From positions 50,166 to 114,165 of the forward strand of contig DATBDE010000034.1 in assembly GCA_036270095.1 (NCBI GenBank): DNA of 64,000 nt. The letters run 5' to 3'. The position numbers and the translations under genes are program-made. Numbering within the stretch: position 1 is the first letter of the stretch; each line of letters begins with the position of its first letter. The DNA is from DATBDE01 sp036270095 (GTDB taxonomy: Bacteria; Actinomycetota; Thermoleophilia; Solirubrobacterales; Solirubrobacteraceae). The notes beneath the pieces are model-generated. The model did not search any database. It was not told the origin of the DNA and worked only from the letters and a program-made list of their open reading frames with translations. This document shows, piece after piece, positions 17,567 to 26,750 of the stretch.

Positions 17567-17880
17567 GGGAACCACCTTCCGTCTCCCTCTAAGCCGGGCC
17601 GCAAGCAAGGCGGAGGAAGAAAGAGAACCCCGTGGCGGTACCGCGACCACAGCATAGTGCCGGGCGCCGGCACACGACGGCGCGGCTCGCGCCGAGCCGA
17701 GCGATGCATGGGCGGTGGCGCACAGGGGTAAATTGATCGAAACGCGGAGCCTCAGTTTTGACGCCGCTCGTCTGGCTTGGCAGTAGCCGAGAAGCGCCGG
17801 ACCTGTTCCTCCAACCACCGGAGTGCCCGCCGGGCCGTCCTCGTTGACTGGGTCGTGCGGGAGTTCCAGGGAGGACGCAA
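17567..17880. other. Intergenic interval between divergent genes
   Basis: About 314 bases between the DUF2294 gene (minus) and the RsbW-like gene (plus). It must hold the promoters of both. I see no structured RNA, repeat or coding frame with homology, and no clear sigma-B consensus for the kinase gene. Confidence 0.5.
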
Positions 17881-18297
17881 ATGCCACCAGATCAAGCTGC
17901 AGCCCTCGCGCAGGTCGGCGAGGCGACGGTGCCGTGTGGCCCCGAGGCGCCGTTCCTGGCGCGCAGGGCCGTTTCGCGTTGGCTCGAAGGTCGCGCGCAC
18001 CACCAACTCCAGCAGGACGTTGGTCTGCTCGTCTCCGAGCTGGTCACCAACAGCGTCCGACACGCCGGACAGCCCGTCGGTGCGCCCGTGCACATCAGGG
18101 CCACCGCCGTCGACGACGTCGTGCGGATAGAGGTCCACGACCACGGTCACGGCCCGGTTCGCCCGGGTGCCCCGGGTCCGCGACCAGGCGGTTTCGGGCT
18201 GCAATTGGTGAACCAGCTGGCTGCTCGCTGGGGTGTCAGCCACGACCATGGCACGCGCGTGTGGTTCGAGCTCGCCGCCGGTAGCTCGGTAGAGTGA
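17881..18297 (+). CDS. RsbW-like ATP-binding (HATPase_c) regulatory kinase
   Basis: A 138-residue single-domain GHKL ATPase of the anti-sigma/serine kinase group common in actinobacteria. The N box is LLVSELVTNSVRHA, G1 is VHDHGHGP and G2 is GGFGLQLVNQLA. Such proteins sequester a sigma factor or phosphorylate an STAS-domain antagonist. No partner sigma factor or antagonist is adjacent, so the target is unknown. It is divergent from the DUF2294 gene. Confidence 0.87.
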   Translation: MPPDQAAALAQVGEATVPCGPEAPFLARRAVSRWLEGRAHHQLQQDVGLLVSELVTNSVRHAGQPVGAPVHIRATAVDDVVRIEVHDHGHGPVRPGAPGPRPGGFGLQLVNQLAARWGVSHDHGTRVWFELAAGSSVE

Positions 18298-18367
18298 CCC
18301 GACCCAGCGCGGGTGCGAGCCTTCGCCAACCACACGGCCCGGTTGGGCCGAGAGCGGGGGCCCCAAA

Positions 18368-19609
18368 GTGAGCTACGGAGGGTACGCACGGCGCATCGGC
18401 GCGCTGGTCGTTGTCGGCGCGTTGCTCGGGGCAGCATCGGCATTCGGATCGAGCGGCAGCGAGCAGGCCGCGCGGTCGGGTGCGAGGTCGGCCAACGGGC
18501 CTCTGCCTGCGCGGACGCGGGCGAACGTGGAGCGGATCGTCCGTCGGTTCCAGGACGTGAACCGCACCCCGGGAGTCCTGATCGGCGTCTGGAGCCCGAC
18601 GGGGAAGTTCGTCAGCGCGACCGGCGTCGCCGACCTCGCCACCGGCGAGCCGCTGCGCACCGACATGCAGTTCAAGATCGCCAGCCAGACCAAGGCCTTC
18701 ACCGCCGAGCTCATCCTTCAGCTGGTCGGGGAGGGGAAGGTCTCCTTCGAGGACCACATCTCCAAGTGGATCGCAGGTGTGCCCAACGGCGACCAGATCA
18801 CGATCCGAGAGCTCCTCAACCACACGAGCGGCCTCGGGAACGGCCTCTCGCCAGCGATCGCGGCAAAGTTCACCACCGGCTGCACCGTCAAGTACCTGCT
18901 CGACACCGAGGCGAAGGTCCCTCCGGTCGCCAAGCCCGGCACCACGTGGTCCTACAGCAACTACGGCTACAACCTGCTCGGGCGGGTCGTCGAGCTGGTC
19001 ACCCACGAGCGTCTGAACACGGCGCTCCAGCGGCGGATCGCCAAGCCACTGGGCCTCCGGCGAACGCTCCTTCCGACCTCGGGCAACGGCCTCAGCGCGC
19101 CGTTCACCCACGGCTACGGGACCGGCGAGGTCGCCCCCACCCAAGCGCCGGCTGCCTCGGATGACGCCACCTCCTGGCCGGGATCGTGCCTGTGGGCGCA
19201 CGGCGGCATGGTCTCCACGCTGCGGGATCTGCACGTCTGGTCCCGGGCGCTTGCGACCGGCTCCCTGCTCAAGCCGGCGGTGTGGAGGGAAGCGAAGAAG
19301 GACCCGATCCCGTTCAAGTTCGCGCAGAACTACAACGGCCCCGGGCGCTGGGCGTACGGCCTCGGGTTCGACGAGAGCGGCGGGTTCATTGGTAGGACCG
19401 GCAGTTTCGCCGGCTATGAGTCGAGCGCCTATTACTCGACCGCTCGCCGGACGGCGATCGAAGTCGTGTCCACAAAGCAGCCCAATGCGATCACGCCTCC
19501 GCCCATGTTCCAGGCGCTCGCGATGGCGGTCCTTGGCCCGCACATCGGCTTCGGGCTCACCCCCGCCCAGGCCCTGAAGCCAAACAGCTTCGGCGCGCCG
19601 GGGGAGTGA
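18368..19609 (+). CDS. Secreted serine hydrolase, class C beta-lactamase family
   Basis: A 413-residue exported protein of the penicillin-binding/D-Ala-D-Ala carboxypeptidase fold. A signal sequence (RRIGALVVVGALLGAASAFG) is followed by the catalytic S-x-x-K (KIASQTKAFT, about residue 104) and the Y-x-N motif in WSYSNYGYN. A late GRTGSFAGYES may supply the third motif. It probably cleaves peptidoglycan stem peptides, esters or D-amino acid peptides. It starts at GTG 18368; the FMN reductase gene begins shortly after its end. Confidence 0.87.
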   Translation: MSYGGYARRIGALVVVGALLGAASAFGSSGSEQAARSGARSANGPLPARTRANVERIVRRFQDVNRTPGVLIGVWSPTGKFVSATGVADLATGEPLRTDMQFKIASQTKAFTAELILQLVGEGKVSFEDHISKWIAGVPNGDQITIRELLNHTSGLGNGLSPAIAAKFTTGCTVKYLLDTEAKVPPVAKPGTTWSYSNYGYNLLGRVVELVTHERLNTALQRRIAKPLGLRRTLLPTSGNGLSAPFTHGYGTGEVAPTQAPAASDDATSWPGSCLWAHGGMVSTLRDLHVWSRALATGSLLKPAVWREAKKDPIPFKFAQNYNGPGRWAYGLGFDESGGFIGRTGSFAGYESSAYYSTARRTAIEVVSTKQPNAITPPPMFQALAMAVLGPHIGFGLTPAQALKPNSFGAPGE

Positions 19610-19629
19610 CACCACCTCGGGACGAACCG

Positions 19630-20205
19630 ATGCGCATACTCGCCCTCGGAGGAAGCCTCCGTGCACGGTCGCGGAACCGGGCGCTGCTCGACGAAGCCGC
19701 AGCACTCGTTCCGCCGGGGACCACGTTGGATCTGACGGCCTTGGCGGGAATCGGTTCGCTTCCGCTCTTCAACCAGGACGTCCTCGAGCGCGACGGCTTC
19801 CCACCCGAAGCCCTGGCCTTGAAGGATGCGCTGCAAGCGGCGGACGGGCTCCTCATCGCCACGCCCGAGTACAACTGGGGAATCCCGGGCTACCTGAAGA
19901 ACGCGATCGACTGGGCCTCGCGCCCGTCCTCCGACATGCGGCGCGTGTTCGGCGATCTGCCGGTCGCAGTCATCGGGGCCGGCGGCGGGTCGGGCACGCG
20001 CAACGCCCAGGCGGCCTGGGTGCCGGTGTTCCGCTACCTCAAGATGCGGCCCTGGTTCGACGAGTGGCTCTTCGTCGACCGCTCAGCGGAGCGGTTCGAT
20101 CAGGACAGCCGCCTGATCGATGAGGCGATTCGGGCGCAGCTGCGCACGGTGGTCAGCGGTTTCGTGACCTATTGCGCCCGACTCCCTCGTGCCCGCGCGA
20201 TGTAA
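19630..20205 (+). CDS. NADPH-dependent FMN reductase
   Basis: A 191-residue flavodoxin-like reductase of the SsuE/ChrR type. LGGSLRARSRNRALL is the phosphate-binding loop and TPEYNWGIPGYLKNAIDW is the diagnostic flavin/NADPH segment (P-E-Y-N). Members reduce FMN, quinones or chromate. I start at ATG 19630 (MRILALGGSL), 20 bases after the hydrolase stop; a frame extension to 19606 lacks homology. A chrB-type gene lies 2.6 kb away, so a chromate link is possible but unproven. Confidence 0.88.
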   Translation: MRILALGGSLRARSRNRALLDEAAALVPPGTTLDLTALAGIGSLPLFNQDVLERDGFPPEALALKDALQAADGLLIATPEYNWGIPGYLKNAIDWASRPSSDMRRVFGDLPVAVIGAGGGSGTRNAQAAWVPVFRYLKMRPWFDEWLFVDRSAERFDQDSRLIDEAIRAQLRTVVSGFVTYCARLPRARAM

Positions 20206-20214
20206 GGGCGCGGA

Positions 20215-22737
20215 TCAGAGACGCCAGGAAAGCGACAGCCCGACGCGTCCTGCGATGGCGAGAGCGACCCCGACCGACGCGCCGGCGACCGTGATGCGCG
20301 CCGCTCCGGCGGTGAGCGGCTCGACGCCGAGCGTGGCCCCCGCGCCGGTGAGGGACAGCATGACAGCGCTGGCGACGGCGACCAACGCCCACGCCGGGAA
20401 CGCCACGTTGCTCCGCCAGGCCAGGCCCGGCCGGGCGCGCAGCGTCCACGCGATCGCGACGTTCGCGACTAGCCAGCTGGCCACGGCAGCCGCGATCGCC
20501 GTGTCGGTGCCCCACTCGGCGTGGACGAGGAGGTACGTCGGAAGGACGGCGACCGTGAGCGCCGAGGTGGTGACCGCGATGGCGGACAGTTGGGCGGCGT
20601 CGAGGAACCGGCGCGCCGGATCGCGCGGCGGGTGGTCCATTGCGCCGGGTGCCGGCGGCTCGGACACGAAGGCCACCGACGCGCCGACATCCATGAACAG
20701 CTCGAGGATGACGATGTGGACTGGGTGGAAGGGGGCGGGCAGTCCCAGCACCAGGGGTACGGCGATGACCACGACGAGCGCGATCTTGGCGCCGAGGTAG
20801 AAGGCGACCGCGCGCCGTAGCTGGGAGGCGAGGCCGCGACCGCCCTCGACGGCGCCGACGATCGTCGGGTAGGCGTCGTCGACGAGCACGAGGTCCGACG
20901 CCTCGCGGGCCAGATCGGTCCCGCGCGCGCCCATGGCGATGCCGACGTTCGCCGCAGCGAGGGCGGGCGCATCGTTGACGCCGTCGCCGGTGACCGCGAC
21001 GGCCTCCCCACGGCCCTGGAGGACGCGGACGAGCCGCAGCTTGTCCTCGGGCGTGGCGCGGGCGATGACGGCCTCGCCGCGCAGCCGCTCAGCGAGGTCG
21101 TCCTCGTCGAGGGCGTCGAGCGGCGCGCCGCCGTGCATGACCTCGGAGCTATGGATCCCCGCCTCGCGGGCGGTCGCTCCGACGGTGTCGGGGTGGTCGC
21201 CGCTGACGACGATCGTCCGCACGCCCGCATGGGCGAGTTCGGCCACGGCGTCGCCCACCCCGGGGCGCAAGGGATCGCGGAAGGCGGTCAGCCCCACGAA
21301 CGCCAGGTCGGTCTCGGCGTCGGCGGCACTCGTGGGAACCGCGGCGACGTGACGCTCGGCTACGGCGATGACCCGCAGCCCGTCGTCCGCGAGCCGCGCG
21401 ACGCGCTCGAGCACGGCCGCGCGGTCCGCGGAGGGCATCGCGCACGCCTCGAGCAGGGCCTCCGGTGCGCCCTTCACCGCTACCCACGCGCCGTCGGCCT
21501 CGCGCCACACCGCGCTCTCACGCTTGCGCACCGGGTCGAACGGATGCCACGCCGGCCGCTCGCCCACCGGGAGCTCGCCGGCGGCCTCCGCCAGCGCCCG
21601 ATCGACCGGGTCCTGCGCGGCCGCAGCCCCGTGCGCCGCAGCGGCGACGGTCAGCACGTGCTCGCGGTCGCCGTCGATGCACTCGATCAGCAGCCGGTTC
21701 TCGGTCAGCGTCCCCGTCTTGTCGGCGAGAAGCACGGTCATCGCCCCGACGGCTTCGGCGGCGCGCAGCCGGCGTAGGAGCACGCCATGCTGCGCCAAGC
21801 GCAGTCCGCCGAGCGCCACCAGCACGGTGACCAGGATCGGCAGCTCCTCGGGGATCGTCGCGAACGCAAGCGTCAGCCCGTCGAGCAGCATCTCGCGTGC
21901 GGGCTGGCCGCGGAGCACGCCGACGACCGGCACGAGCACGCATGCCGCCACCGCCACGATGAGCGCCGCGCGCGCGAGCTCGGCCATCGCCCGTTGAAGC
22001 GGCGTGGGTGGCTCCTTGGCCTCCGCGACGAGTCGCCCGAGCCGCCCGATCTCCGTGTCCGGGCCGAGCGCGACGACGACGCCTTCGCCGGCTCCGGCCG
22101 CCACGGCGCTCCCGGCGTGGAGCACTGACGACCGCTCAGCGAGCGGCGCGTCGGCAGCGACCGGCTCGGGTCCTTTGGCGGCCGCCACCGGCTCGCCCGT
22201 CAGGCGCGACTCGTCCGTGGCGAGTCCGTTGGCCTCGACGACGCGGGCGTCGGCGGCGACGATGCTGCCGGCCTCGACGAGCAGCACGTCGCCGATGACG
22301 AGCGCGTCGAGCGGGAGCGAGGCGACCGTCCCCGCCCGCCGGACGAGCGCGTTCGGGGCGCTGAGGTCGCGCAGCGCCCGAAGCGCGCGCTTGGCGCGGA
22401 CCTCGGAGAGCGCCTCGACGACGCTGACCAGCGCGATGACCGCGAAGATCGCGATCGCGTCGCGCAGCTCGCCGAAGATCGCCGAGAGCACGCCGACCGC
22501 GACCAGCAGTAGCTGGAGCGGCTCCACGACCGACTCGGCCAGTTCCCCGAGAAGGGCCATGGCCGGTCTTTTCTCGGCCCGCACTTCCGCTGTGCCGCGC
22601 CGCTGTTCGACCTCCTCGGGCGTCAGCCCGCTCGAGCGACTGCGGATCCGCTTCCAGAGGACACCGAGCGGCTCGGCGTGGACCGGAACAGCCGGAGCCG
22701 CATCGGCGAGACGCGACGCCCCTGTTGCGCACGCCAT
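20215..22737 (-). CDS. P-type cation-transporting ATPase
   Basis: An 840-residue P-type ATPase with actuator motif LTGEP, PEEL in the membrane helix (IPEELPI), phosphorylation site DKTGTLT and hinge TGDGVNDAPAL. The conserved PEEL/PEGL segment and lack of heavy-metal CPC point to the P2/P3-like group (calcium, magnesium or proton) rather than copper or zinc export. I choose ATG 22737 because a TATCAT -10 box ends 7 bases upstream, which would make a leaderless message. The 3' end lies 9 bases from the convergent FMN reductase stop. The ion is uncertain. Confidence 0.88.
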   Translation of the reverse strand: MACATGASRLADAAPAVPVHAEPLGVLWKRIRSRSSGLTPEEVEQRRGTAEVRAEKRPAMALLGELAESVVEPLQLLLVAVGVLSAIFGELRDAIAIFAVIALVSVVEALSEVRAKRALRALRDLSAPNALVRRAGTVASLPLDALVIGDVLLVEAGSIVAADARVVEANGLATDESRLTGEPVAAAKGPEPVAADAPLAERSSVLHAGSAVAAGAGEGVVVALGPDTEIGRLGRLVAEAKEPPTPLQRAMAELARAALIVAVAACVLVPVVGVLRGQPAREMLLDGLTLAFATIPEELPILVTVLVALGGLRLAQHGVLLRRLRAAEAVGAMTVLLADKTGTLTENRLLIECIDGDREHVLTVAAAAHGAAAAQDPVDRALAEAAGELPVGERPAWHPFDPVRKRESAVWREADGAWVAVKGAPEALLEACAMPSADRAAVLERVARLADDGLRVIAVAERHVAAVPTSAADAETDLAFVGLTAFRDPLRPGVGDAVAELAHAGVRTIVVSGDHPDTVGATAREAGIHSSEVMHGGAPLDALDEDDLAERLRGEAVIARATPEDKLRLVRVLQGRGEAVAVTGDGVNDAPALAAANVGIAMGARGTDLAREASDLVLVDDAYPTIVGAVEGGRGLASQLRRAVAFYLGAKIALVVVIAVPLVLGLPAPFHPVHIVILELFMDVGASVAFVSEPPAPGAMDHPPRDPARRFLDAAQLSAIAVTTSALTVAVLPTYLLVHAEWGTDTAIAAAVASWLVANVAIAWTLRARPGLAWRSNVAFPAWALVAVASAVMLSLTGAGATLGVEPLTAGAARITVAGASVGVALAIAGRVGLSLSWRL

Positions 22738-22744
22738 GCAACGG

Positions 22745-22750
22745 ATGATA
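22745..22750 (-). promoter_or_regulatory. -10 box for the P-type ATPase
   Basis: TATCAT on the minus strand, five of six matches to the -10 consensus, is followed seven bases later by the ATG at 22737. No ribosome-binding sequence precedes that ATG, which suggests a leaderless transcript. No strong -35 match is seen. Confidence 0.4.
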
Positions 22751-22803
22751 CGTCGCCCGCGCAACCCGGAAGCCGCGCTGCGCGTCTGGAATCATGTCCG
22801 CAC

Positions 22804-23391
22804 GTGCCCCGTGACTGGTTGCTGATCACCGTGTCCACCCCGTCCGGCGGCTCCTCGACGTTGCGCGTCTACGCGTGGCGCAACCTGCGCCGCCTCGGCG
22901 CCCACTACCTGCAGCAGTCGGTGTGCGTGCTCCCGGCGACGGCACGGACGACCCGCGCCGCGACACGGCTCGTGGCGCGGCTGCGTGCGGAGGGGGGCCG
23001 CGGCGAGATGCTTCGCATCCAGCTGACCGAGGAAGCGCAGGAGGCCGCGGTCATCGACGCGATCCAGTGCGAGCGAAGCGACGAGTACCACGAGCTGGTC
23101 GAGAGCACGCAGCAGTTCCGCGAGGAGCTCGAGCAGGAGCGCCGTCGCGGCCGGGCGATGTACACCGAGCTCGAGGAGTCCGACGTCGACCTCGCCCGCC
23201 ATCAGAAGTGGCTCGCCGCGATCCGCGTACGCGACTACTTCGACGCGCCCGGGGGCGAGGAGGCCGCGGCGGCCGTCGCGTCGTGCGAGGAGGCGCTCGC
23301 CCGTTTCGAGAGCGACGCGCTGTCCGCGGAGCTTGACGAGTCCGCGGCGGACGCCAGGCCGACCCTGCGCGCGGTCGACGAGGCCGACTGA
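22804..23391 (+). CDS. chrB: ChrB N-terminal-domain protein
   Basis: A 195-residue protein matching the N-terminal domain of the chromate resistance regulator ChrB: WLLITVSTPSGGSSTLRVYAWRNLRRLGA, then a helical region rich in Glu and Arg (ELEQERRRGRAMYTELEESD). The C-terminal ChrB domain is absent, so this is the short form. It starts at GTG 22804, divergent from the P-type ATPase. No chrA chromate transporter is in the window. It is followed 10 bases later by a cupin gene on the same strand. Confidence 0.8.
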   Translation: MPRDWLLITVSTPSGGSSTLRVYAWRNLRRLGAHYLQQSVCVLPATARTTRAATRLVARLRAEGGRGEMLRIQLTEEAQEAAVIDAIQCERSDEYHELVESTQQFREELEQERRRGRAMYTELEESDVDLARHQKWLAAIRVRDYFDAPGGEEAAAAVASCEEALARFESDALSAELDESAADARPTLRAVDEAD

Positions 23392-23400
23392 CGCGAGCGC

Positions 23401-23811
23401 ATGCGTGAGGAGCGGCTCGTCCTCGGCGAGGTGAGGATCGTGATCCGGGTGAGCGCCGAGGACTCCGGTGGCGCGATGACCGTGGTCGAGGAAATCCCGC
23501 CGATGGTCGACACGCCGTTGCACGTCCACACCCGCGAGGACGAGCTCTTCTACATCGTCGAGGGCGAGCACATCGTTCAGCGCGGCGACCAGGCATTCAG
23601 GCTCGGGCCGGGCGAGGCCATCTTCTGCCCGCGCGGCGTGCCGCACGCCCAGCGCCGCGTCGAGCCTGGCCTCGGGCGCGAGCTCGTGGTCCTCACGCCC
23701 GGCGGGTTCGAGCAGTTCTTCCGAGACCTCGCCGCGGCCGACCGAGACCACGCGCTCGGGCCGGACGCCTACGCGGCCGCCTCGGAGCGAGCCGGCATCA
23801 CCTGGCTCTGA
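23401..23811 (+). CDS. Cupin-domain protein
   Basis: A 136-residue single-cupin protein. The metal site is intact: HVHTREDELFYIVEGE (two His and a Glu) and PRGVPHAQRR (third His). The family includes dioxygenases, isomerases and small-molecule sensors, and no substrate can be assigned. It is probably co-transcribed with the chrB-type gene upstream and perhaps with the R2-like gene, which begins 14 bases later. Confidence 0.82.
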   Translation: MREERLVLGEVRIVIRVSAEDSGGAMTVVEEIPPMVDTPLHVHTREDELFYIVEGEHIVQRGDQAFRLGPGEAIFCPRGVPHAQRRVEPGLGRELVVLTPGGFEQFFRDLAAADRDHALGPDAYAAASERAGITWL

Positions 23812-23824
23812 CCGCGTTGCTACG

Positions 23825-24688
23825 GTGAAAATCATGGCGGGTGACCCGCAGCTCCGCGATTACCGCATGGTCGGCGGGCTCGAGGTCTTCACGGACCGCA
23901 GCTTCTGGCCCAACTTCTTCTCGCGGATCGTGGCCCGCCTGCACTGGGATCCGCGCGCCATCGATCTCAGCCCGGACATCCGTGCCTGGCCGAAGCTCCC
24001 GGACGAGCGCCGCGACCGTCTCATGATCCTTCTCGCCGGCTTCTGCGTGGCCGAGGAAGCCGTCGCCGAGGAGCTCGTGCCGTTCGGCGACGTGGCCAGG
24101 AAGACGACCATGGCGTCGACGGAGAACTTGGTGGCGTGGGTCTTCTTCCTGCAGCGCCGCGACGAGCAGCGCCACGCGCGGCTGTTCGATCGCATCGGCG
24201 CCGAGGTGCTCGGGTTGCCCGGGGACACCCCGGACGAGCGGCGCGCCGCGGCCCGGGAGCACGCCCCCGCCGCGCTGCTCGACCTCTTCGAGGAACGGCT
24301 GCCCGCGCTGTCGGCCGAGCTCGCGCAGGGCCGCACCGGGTTGGGCGAGGGCGTGAGCCTCTACCACATGCTGCTCGAGGGGGTCGTCTTCGACGCCGGG
24401 CAGGCGGCGCTGATCGAGGAGCTGGACGACGGCGTCCTGCCTGGGGTGCGCGAGGGGATCGAACGCGTCGAGCGCGACGAGCGCTGGCATGTCGGGTTCG
24501 GGCTGCGGTGCCTGGTCGAGAGCCAACCCTCCGCCGAGCTCCTCGACCACCTGGTGGCGCGGGCGGAGGAGGTCGGCGAGGCCTGGGGCGACGCTGTCCC
24601 CGCCGCTACGCGGGAAAAGAGCGCGTGCAAGGTGATCCACCGGCTCCACGCCGCTGGGCTGATCAGCGCGCGCGAAGCGGCGGCGTAG
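23825..24688 (+). CDS. Ribonucleotide reductase R2-like di-metal protein
   Basis: A 287-residue all-helical ferritin-fold protein. The ligand pattern is present: Glu77/78 (CVAEEAVAEE), E114-x-x-H117 (RDEQRHARL), Glu in LLEGVVFDAGQ and a second E-x-x-H (RDERWHVGF). It is therefore a di-iron or Mn/Fe protein of the R2 or R2lox group, not the housekeeping NrdB, which is longer. Start is GTG 23825 or ATG 23834. It overlaps the convergent pqqE 3' end by 26 bases. Radical chemistry or ligand oxidation is likely; the substrate is unknown. Confidence 0.75.
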   Translation: MKIMAGDPQLRDYRMVGGLEVFTDRSFWPNFFSRIVARLHWDPRAIDLSPDIRAWPKLPDERRDRLMILLAGFCVAEEAVAEELVPFGDVARKTTMASTENLVAWVFFLQRRDEQRHARLFDRIGAEVLGLPGDTPDERRAAAREHAPAALLDLFEERLPALSAELAQGRTGLGEGVSLYHMLLEGVVFDAGQAALIEELDDGVLPGVREGIERVERDERWHVGFGLRCLVESQPSAELLDHLVARAEEVGEAWGDAVPAATREKSACKVIHRLHAAGLISAREAAA

Positions 24689-25781
24689 CGCGTCGCCGCC
24701 GGCGCAGCGTCCGGTAGACGAACTCGTCCGTCTGGCCGGGCTCGCGGGCCGACACAACGACGTCGTGATGGGGCGAGAACCTGCACACCGGGTCCGTGGC
24801 CCGGGCATCGCCGGTGAGGCGAAGCGCCTGGCAGCGACAGCCGCCCCAGTCCTCCTCCTGCCGCCCCAGCGGGCACGAGCGGCACGGCTCCTGCATCCAC
24901 TCGGTACCGCGGAAGCGCGTGAACGCGTCCGCCTCGTGCCAGATCCAGTCGAGCGGGCGATCGCGGACGTTGGGGAACGCGAGGTCGGGGATCGTCGTCG
25001 CCGCCTGGCACGGGAGCGCGTCGCCGTTGGGGGCGATGACCATCGTCGTGCGCGCCCAGCCGCCCATGCACGGCTTCGGCAGGTCCTCGTGGTAGTCCGG
25101 CAGGACCCAGAGGACCGTGATCCTCGGGCCCACGCGCTCGCGGAACCGCTGGACGGCCTCCTCGCCGCGCTCGAGCTGCTCGCGCGTCGGCGCCAACGCC
25201 TGCTGGTTGACGACCGCCCAGCCGTAGTACTGCGTGTTCGCGAGCTCGAGCCGCTGGGCGTCGAGCTCCTCGGTGAGCTGCAGGATCTCCTCGATGCGGT
25301 CCAGGTTCTGTCGGTGCAGGACGCAGTTGATGGTCAGGGGGAACCCGAGCTCGCGCGCAGCGCGCGCCGCCGCGATCTTCTTCTCGAACGACCGGCTGCC
25401 GGCGATCCGGTCGTTCTCCTCGGGATCCGGGCTCTGGACCGAGACCTGGACGTGGTCCAGGCCCGCCTCCCTCAGCTGCTCGGCGCGCGCGGGCGTGAAC
25501 AGCGTGGCCCCGGTGACGAGCGTGGAATACAGGCCGGCGTCACGCCCCGCCGCGACGAGCTCGTCGAGGTCGCGACGGAGCATCGGCTCCCCGCCGGTCA
25601 GCGCAAGCTGGAGGACGCCGAGCGCGCGGGCCTCGTGGAAGACGCGCATCCAGTGCTCGCCTTCGAGCTCGTCGCGGTAGCGGTCCGCGCCGATGTCGAC
25701 GGGATTCGAGCAGTACGGGCAGCGCAGGGGACAGCGATACGACAGCTCCGCGACGAGGGTGTAGGGCTTAGGCGGCGGCAT
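24663..25781 (-). CDS. pqqE: PQQ biosynthesis radical SAM enzyme PqqE
   Basis: A 372-residue radical SAM protein forming the Glu-Tyr carbon-carbon bond in PqqA. The SAM cluster motif is CPLRCPYC (C-x3-C-x2-C). The C-terminal SPASM cluster cysteines appear in CMGGW, PCQAATT, CRSCPLG and GGCRCQAL. I start at ATG 25781 (MPPPKPYTLVAELSYRC), which lies within the end of pqqD (14-base overlap). It is the last gene of pqqABCDE. A short R/A-rich tail ends it. Confidence 0.95.
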   Translation of the reverse strand: MPPPKPYTLVAELSYRCPLRCPYCSNPVDIGADRYRDELEGEHWMRVFHEARALGVLQLALTGGEPMLRRDLDELVAAGRDAGLYSTLVTGATLFTPARAEQLREAGLDHVQVSVQSPDPEENDRIAGSRSFEKKIAAARAARELGFPLTINCVLHRQNLDRIEEILQLTEELDAQRLELANTQYYGWAVVNQQALAPTREQLERGEEAVQRFRERVGPRITVLWVLPDYHEDLPKPCMGGWARTTMVIAPNGDALPCQAATTIPDLAFPNVRDRPLDWIWHEADAFTRFRGTEWMQEPCRSCPLGRQEEDWGGCRCQALRLTGDARATDPVCRFSPHHDVVVSAREPGQTDEFVYRTLRRRRRATPPLRAR

Positions 25782-26028
25782 CGATGACCAGCCCGCGCTC
25801 GCCCATCGTGTCGACCAGCTCACGCACGTCGTCCGTGACGTCCGTGCCTTGGTAGCGCTTCGAGAGCACCGCCGCGATCTCGTCGAGCGTCCGTCCGTCG
25901 CAGAGCTCGAGCACCTGCGCCGCGGTCTCGTTCAAGCGGAGCGCACCCTCGGGGATCAGGAGCACGTGCTCGCCACGCACGTCGTCGTACTGCAGGCGGG
26001 CGCCGTCGACGAGGCGCGGGCGCATCAT
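25768..26028 (-). CDS. pqqD: PQQ biosynthesis peptide chaperone PqqD
   Basis: An 86-residue RiPP recognition element that binds the PqqA peptide and hands it to PqqE. The family core PRLVDGARLQYDDVRGEHVLL and the helices RLNETAAQVLELCDG and VTDDVRELVDTM are seen. ATG 26028 overlaps the pqqC stop (ATGA) behind a strong GGAGG, and its own end overlaps pqqE, so C, D and E are coupled. Some bacteria carry a PqqC-PqqD fusion; here they are separate. Confidence 0.93.
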   Translation of the reverse strand: MMRPRLVDGARLQYDDVRGEHVLLIPEGALRLNETAAQVLELCDGRTLDEIAAVLSKRYQGTDVTDDVRELVDTMGERGLVIDAAA

Positions 26029-26750
26029 GCCTCCACCTCCGGTTGCGTGGCTCCGCGCTCGATCGCGTCGAGCTGGGCCCACAGCACCTCGGTCTTGAAC
26101 CTGAGCGCGGCGACGGCCCGCTCCTGCTGCTCGCGCGTCACGCAGCGCTCGACGACGAGCCCGAGCGCGTAGTCCGCGTCGCGAGGGGCCTGCTCCAGCC
26201 GGTCGCGGAAGTACTTCAGGCCGGCGCGATCGATCCACGGATAGTGGCGCTCGAGCGCGGCGAGCCGGACCCGGATCGCACCCGGCCCGAAGAGCTCGGT
26301 GAGCGACGACGCGACCGCTTCGATCCACGGCTTCCGCCGCGCGAAGTCCACGTAGGCGTCGACGGCGTACCGCACCCCCGGCAGCACGCGCCGCTCCGAT
26401 TCGAGCTCGTCACGGTCGACGCCGAGCGCGTCCCCGAGCCGCAGCCACGACTCGATCCCGCCCGCACCGGGGGACGTGCCGTCGTGATCGATGATCCGTT
26501 GGATCCACAGGCGCCGGACCGCGACCTCCGGGCAGTTCGAGAGGATCGCTGCGTCCTTGATGGGGATGCAGCGCTGGTAGTAGAAGCGGTTGGCGACCCA
26601 ACGCTGAAGCTCCTCGCGGGAGAGCTCGCCGGCGTCCATCCGGACGTGGAAGGAGTGGAGGTGGTGATAGCGCGCTCCCAGACCGCGCAGGCGCTCGACG
26701 AGCTCCTCGGGGGACGACGGCTCCGCTCGCGCTCCGGCCGCGATGCTCAC
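26025..26750 (-). CDS. pqqC: Pyrroloquinoline-quinone synthase PqqC
   Basis: A 241-residue oxidase of the TenA-like fold that performs the final eight-electron oxidation and ring closure to PQQ without a metal. Visible signatures include RYHHLHSFHVRMDAGELS, RWVANRFYYQRCIPIKDAA, RIIDHDGT and LKYFRDRLEQAPRDADYALG, which carry the active-site His, Tyr and Arg residues. It starts at ATG 26750, in an ATGA overlap with pqqB. The length is normal. Confidence 0.96.
   Translation of the reverse strand: MSIAAGARAEPSSPEELVERLRGLGARYHHLHSFHVRMDAGELSREELQRWVANRFYYQRCIPIKDAAILSNCPEVAVRRLWIQRIIDHDGTSPGAGGIESWLRLGDALGVDRDELESERRVLPGVRYAVDAYVDFARRKPWIEAVASSLTELFGPGAIRVRLAALERHYPWIDRAGLKYFRDRLEQAPRDADYALGLVVERCVTREQQERAVAALRFKTEVLWAQLDAIERGATQPEVEA

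Noticed and set aside
19630..23391. A chromate resistance operon formed by the FMN reductase and chrB
   Set aside because: The genes are separated by the P-type ATPase on the other strand, and no chrA transporter is present.
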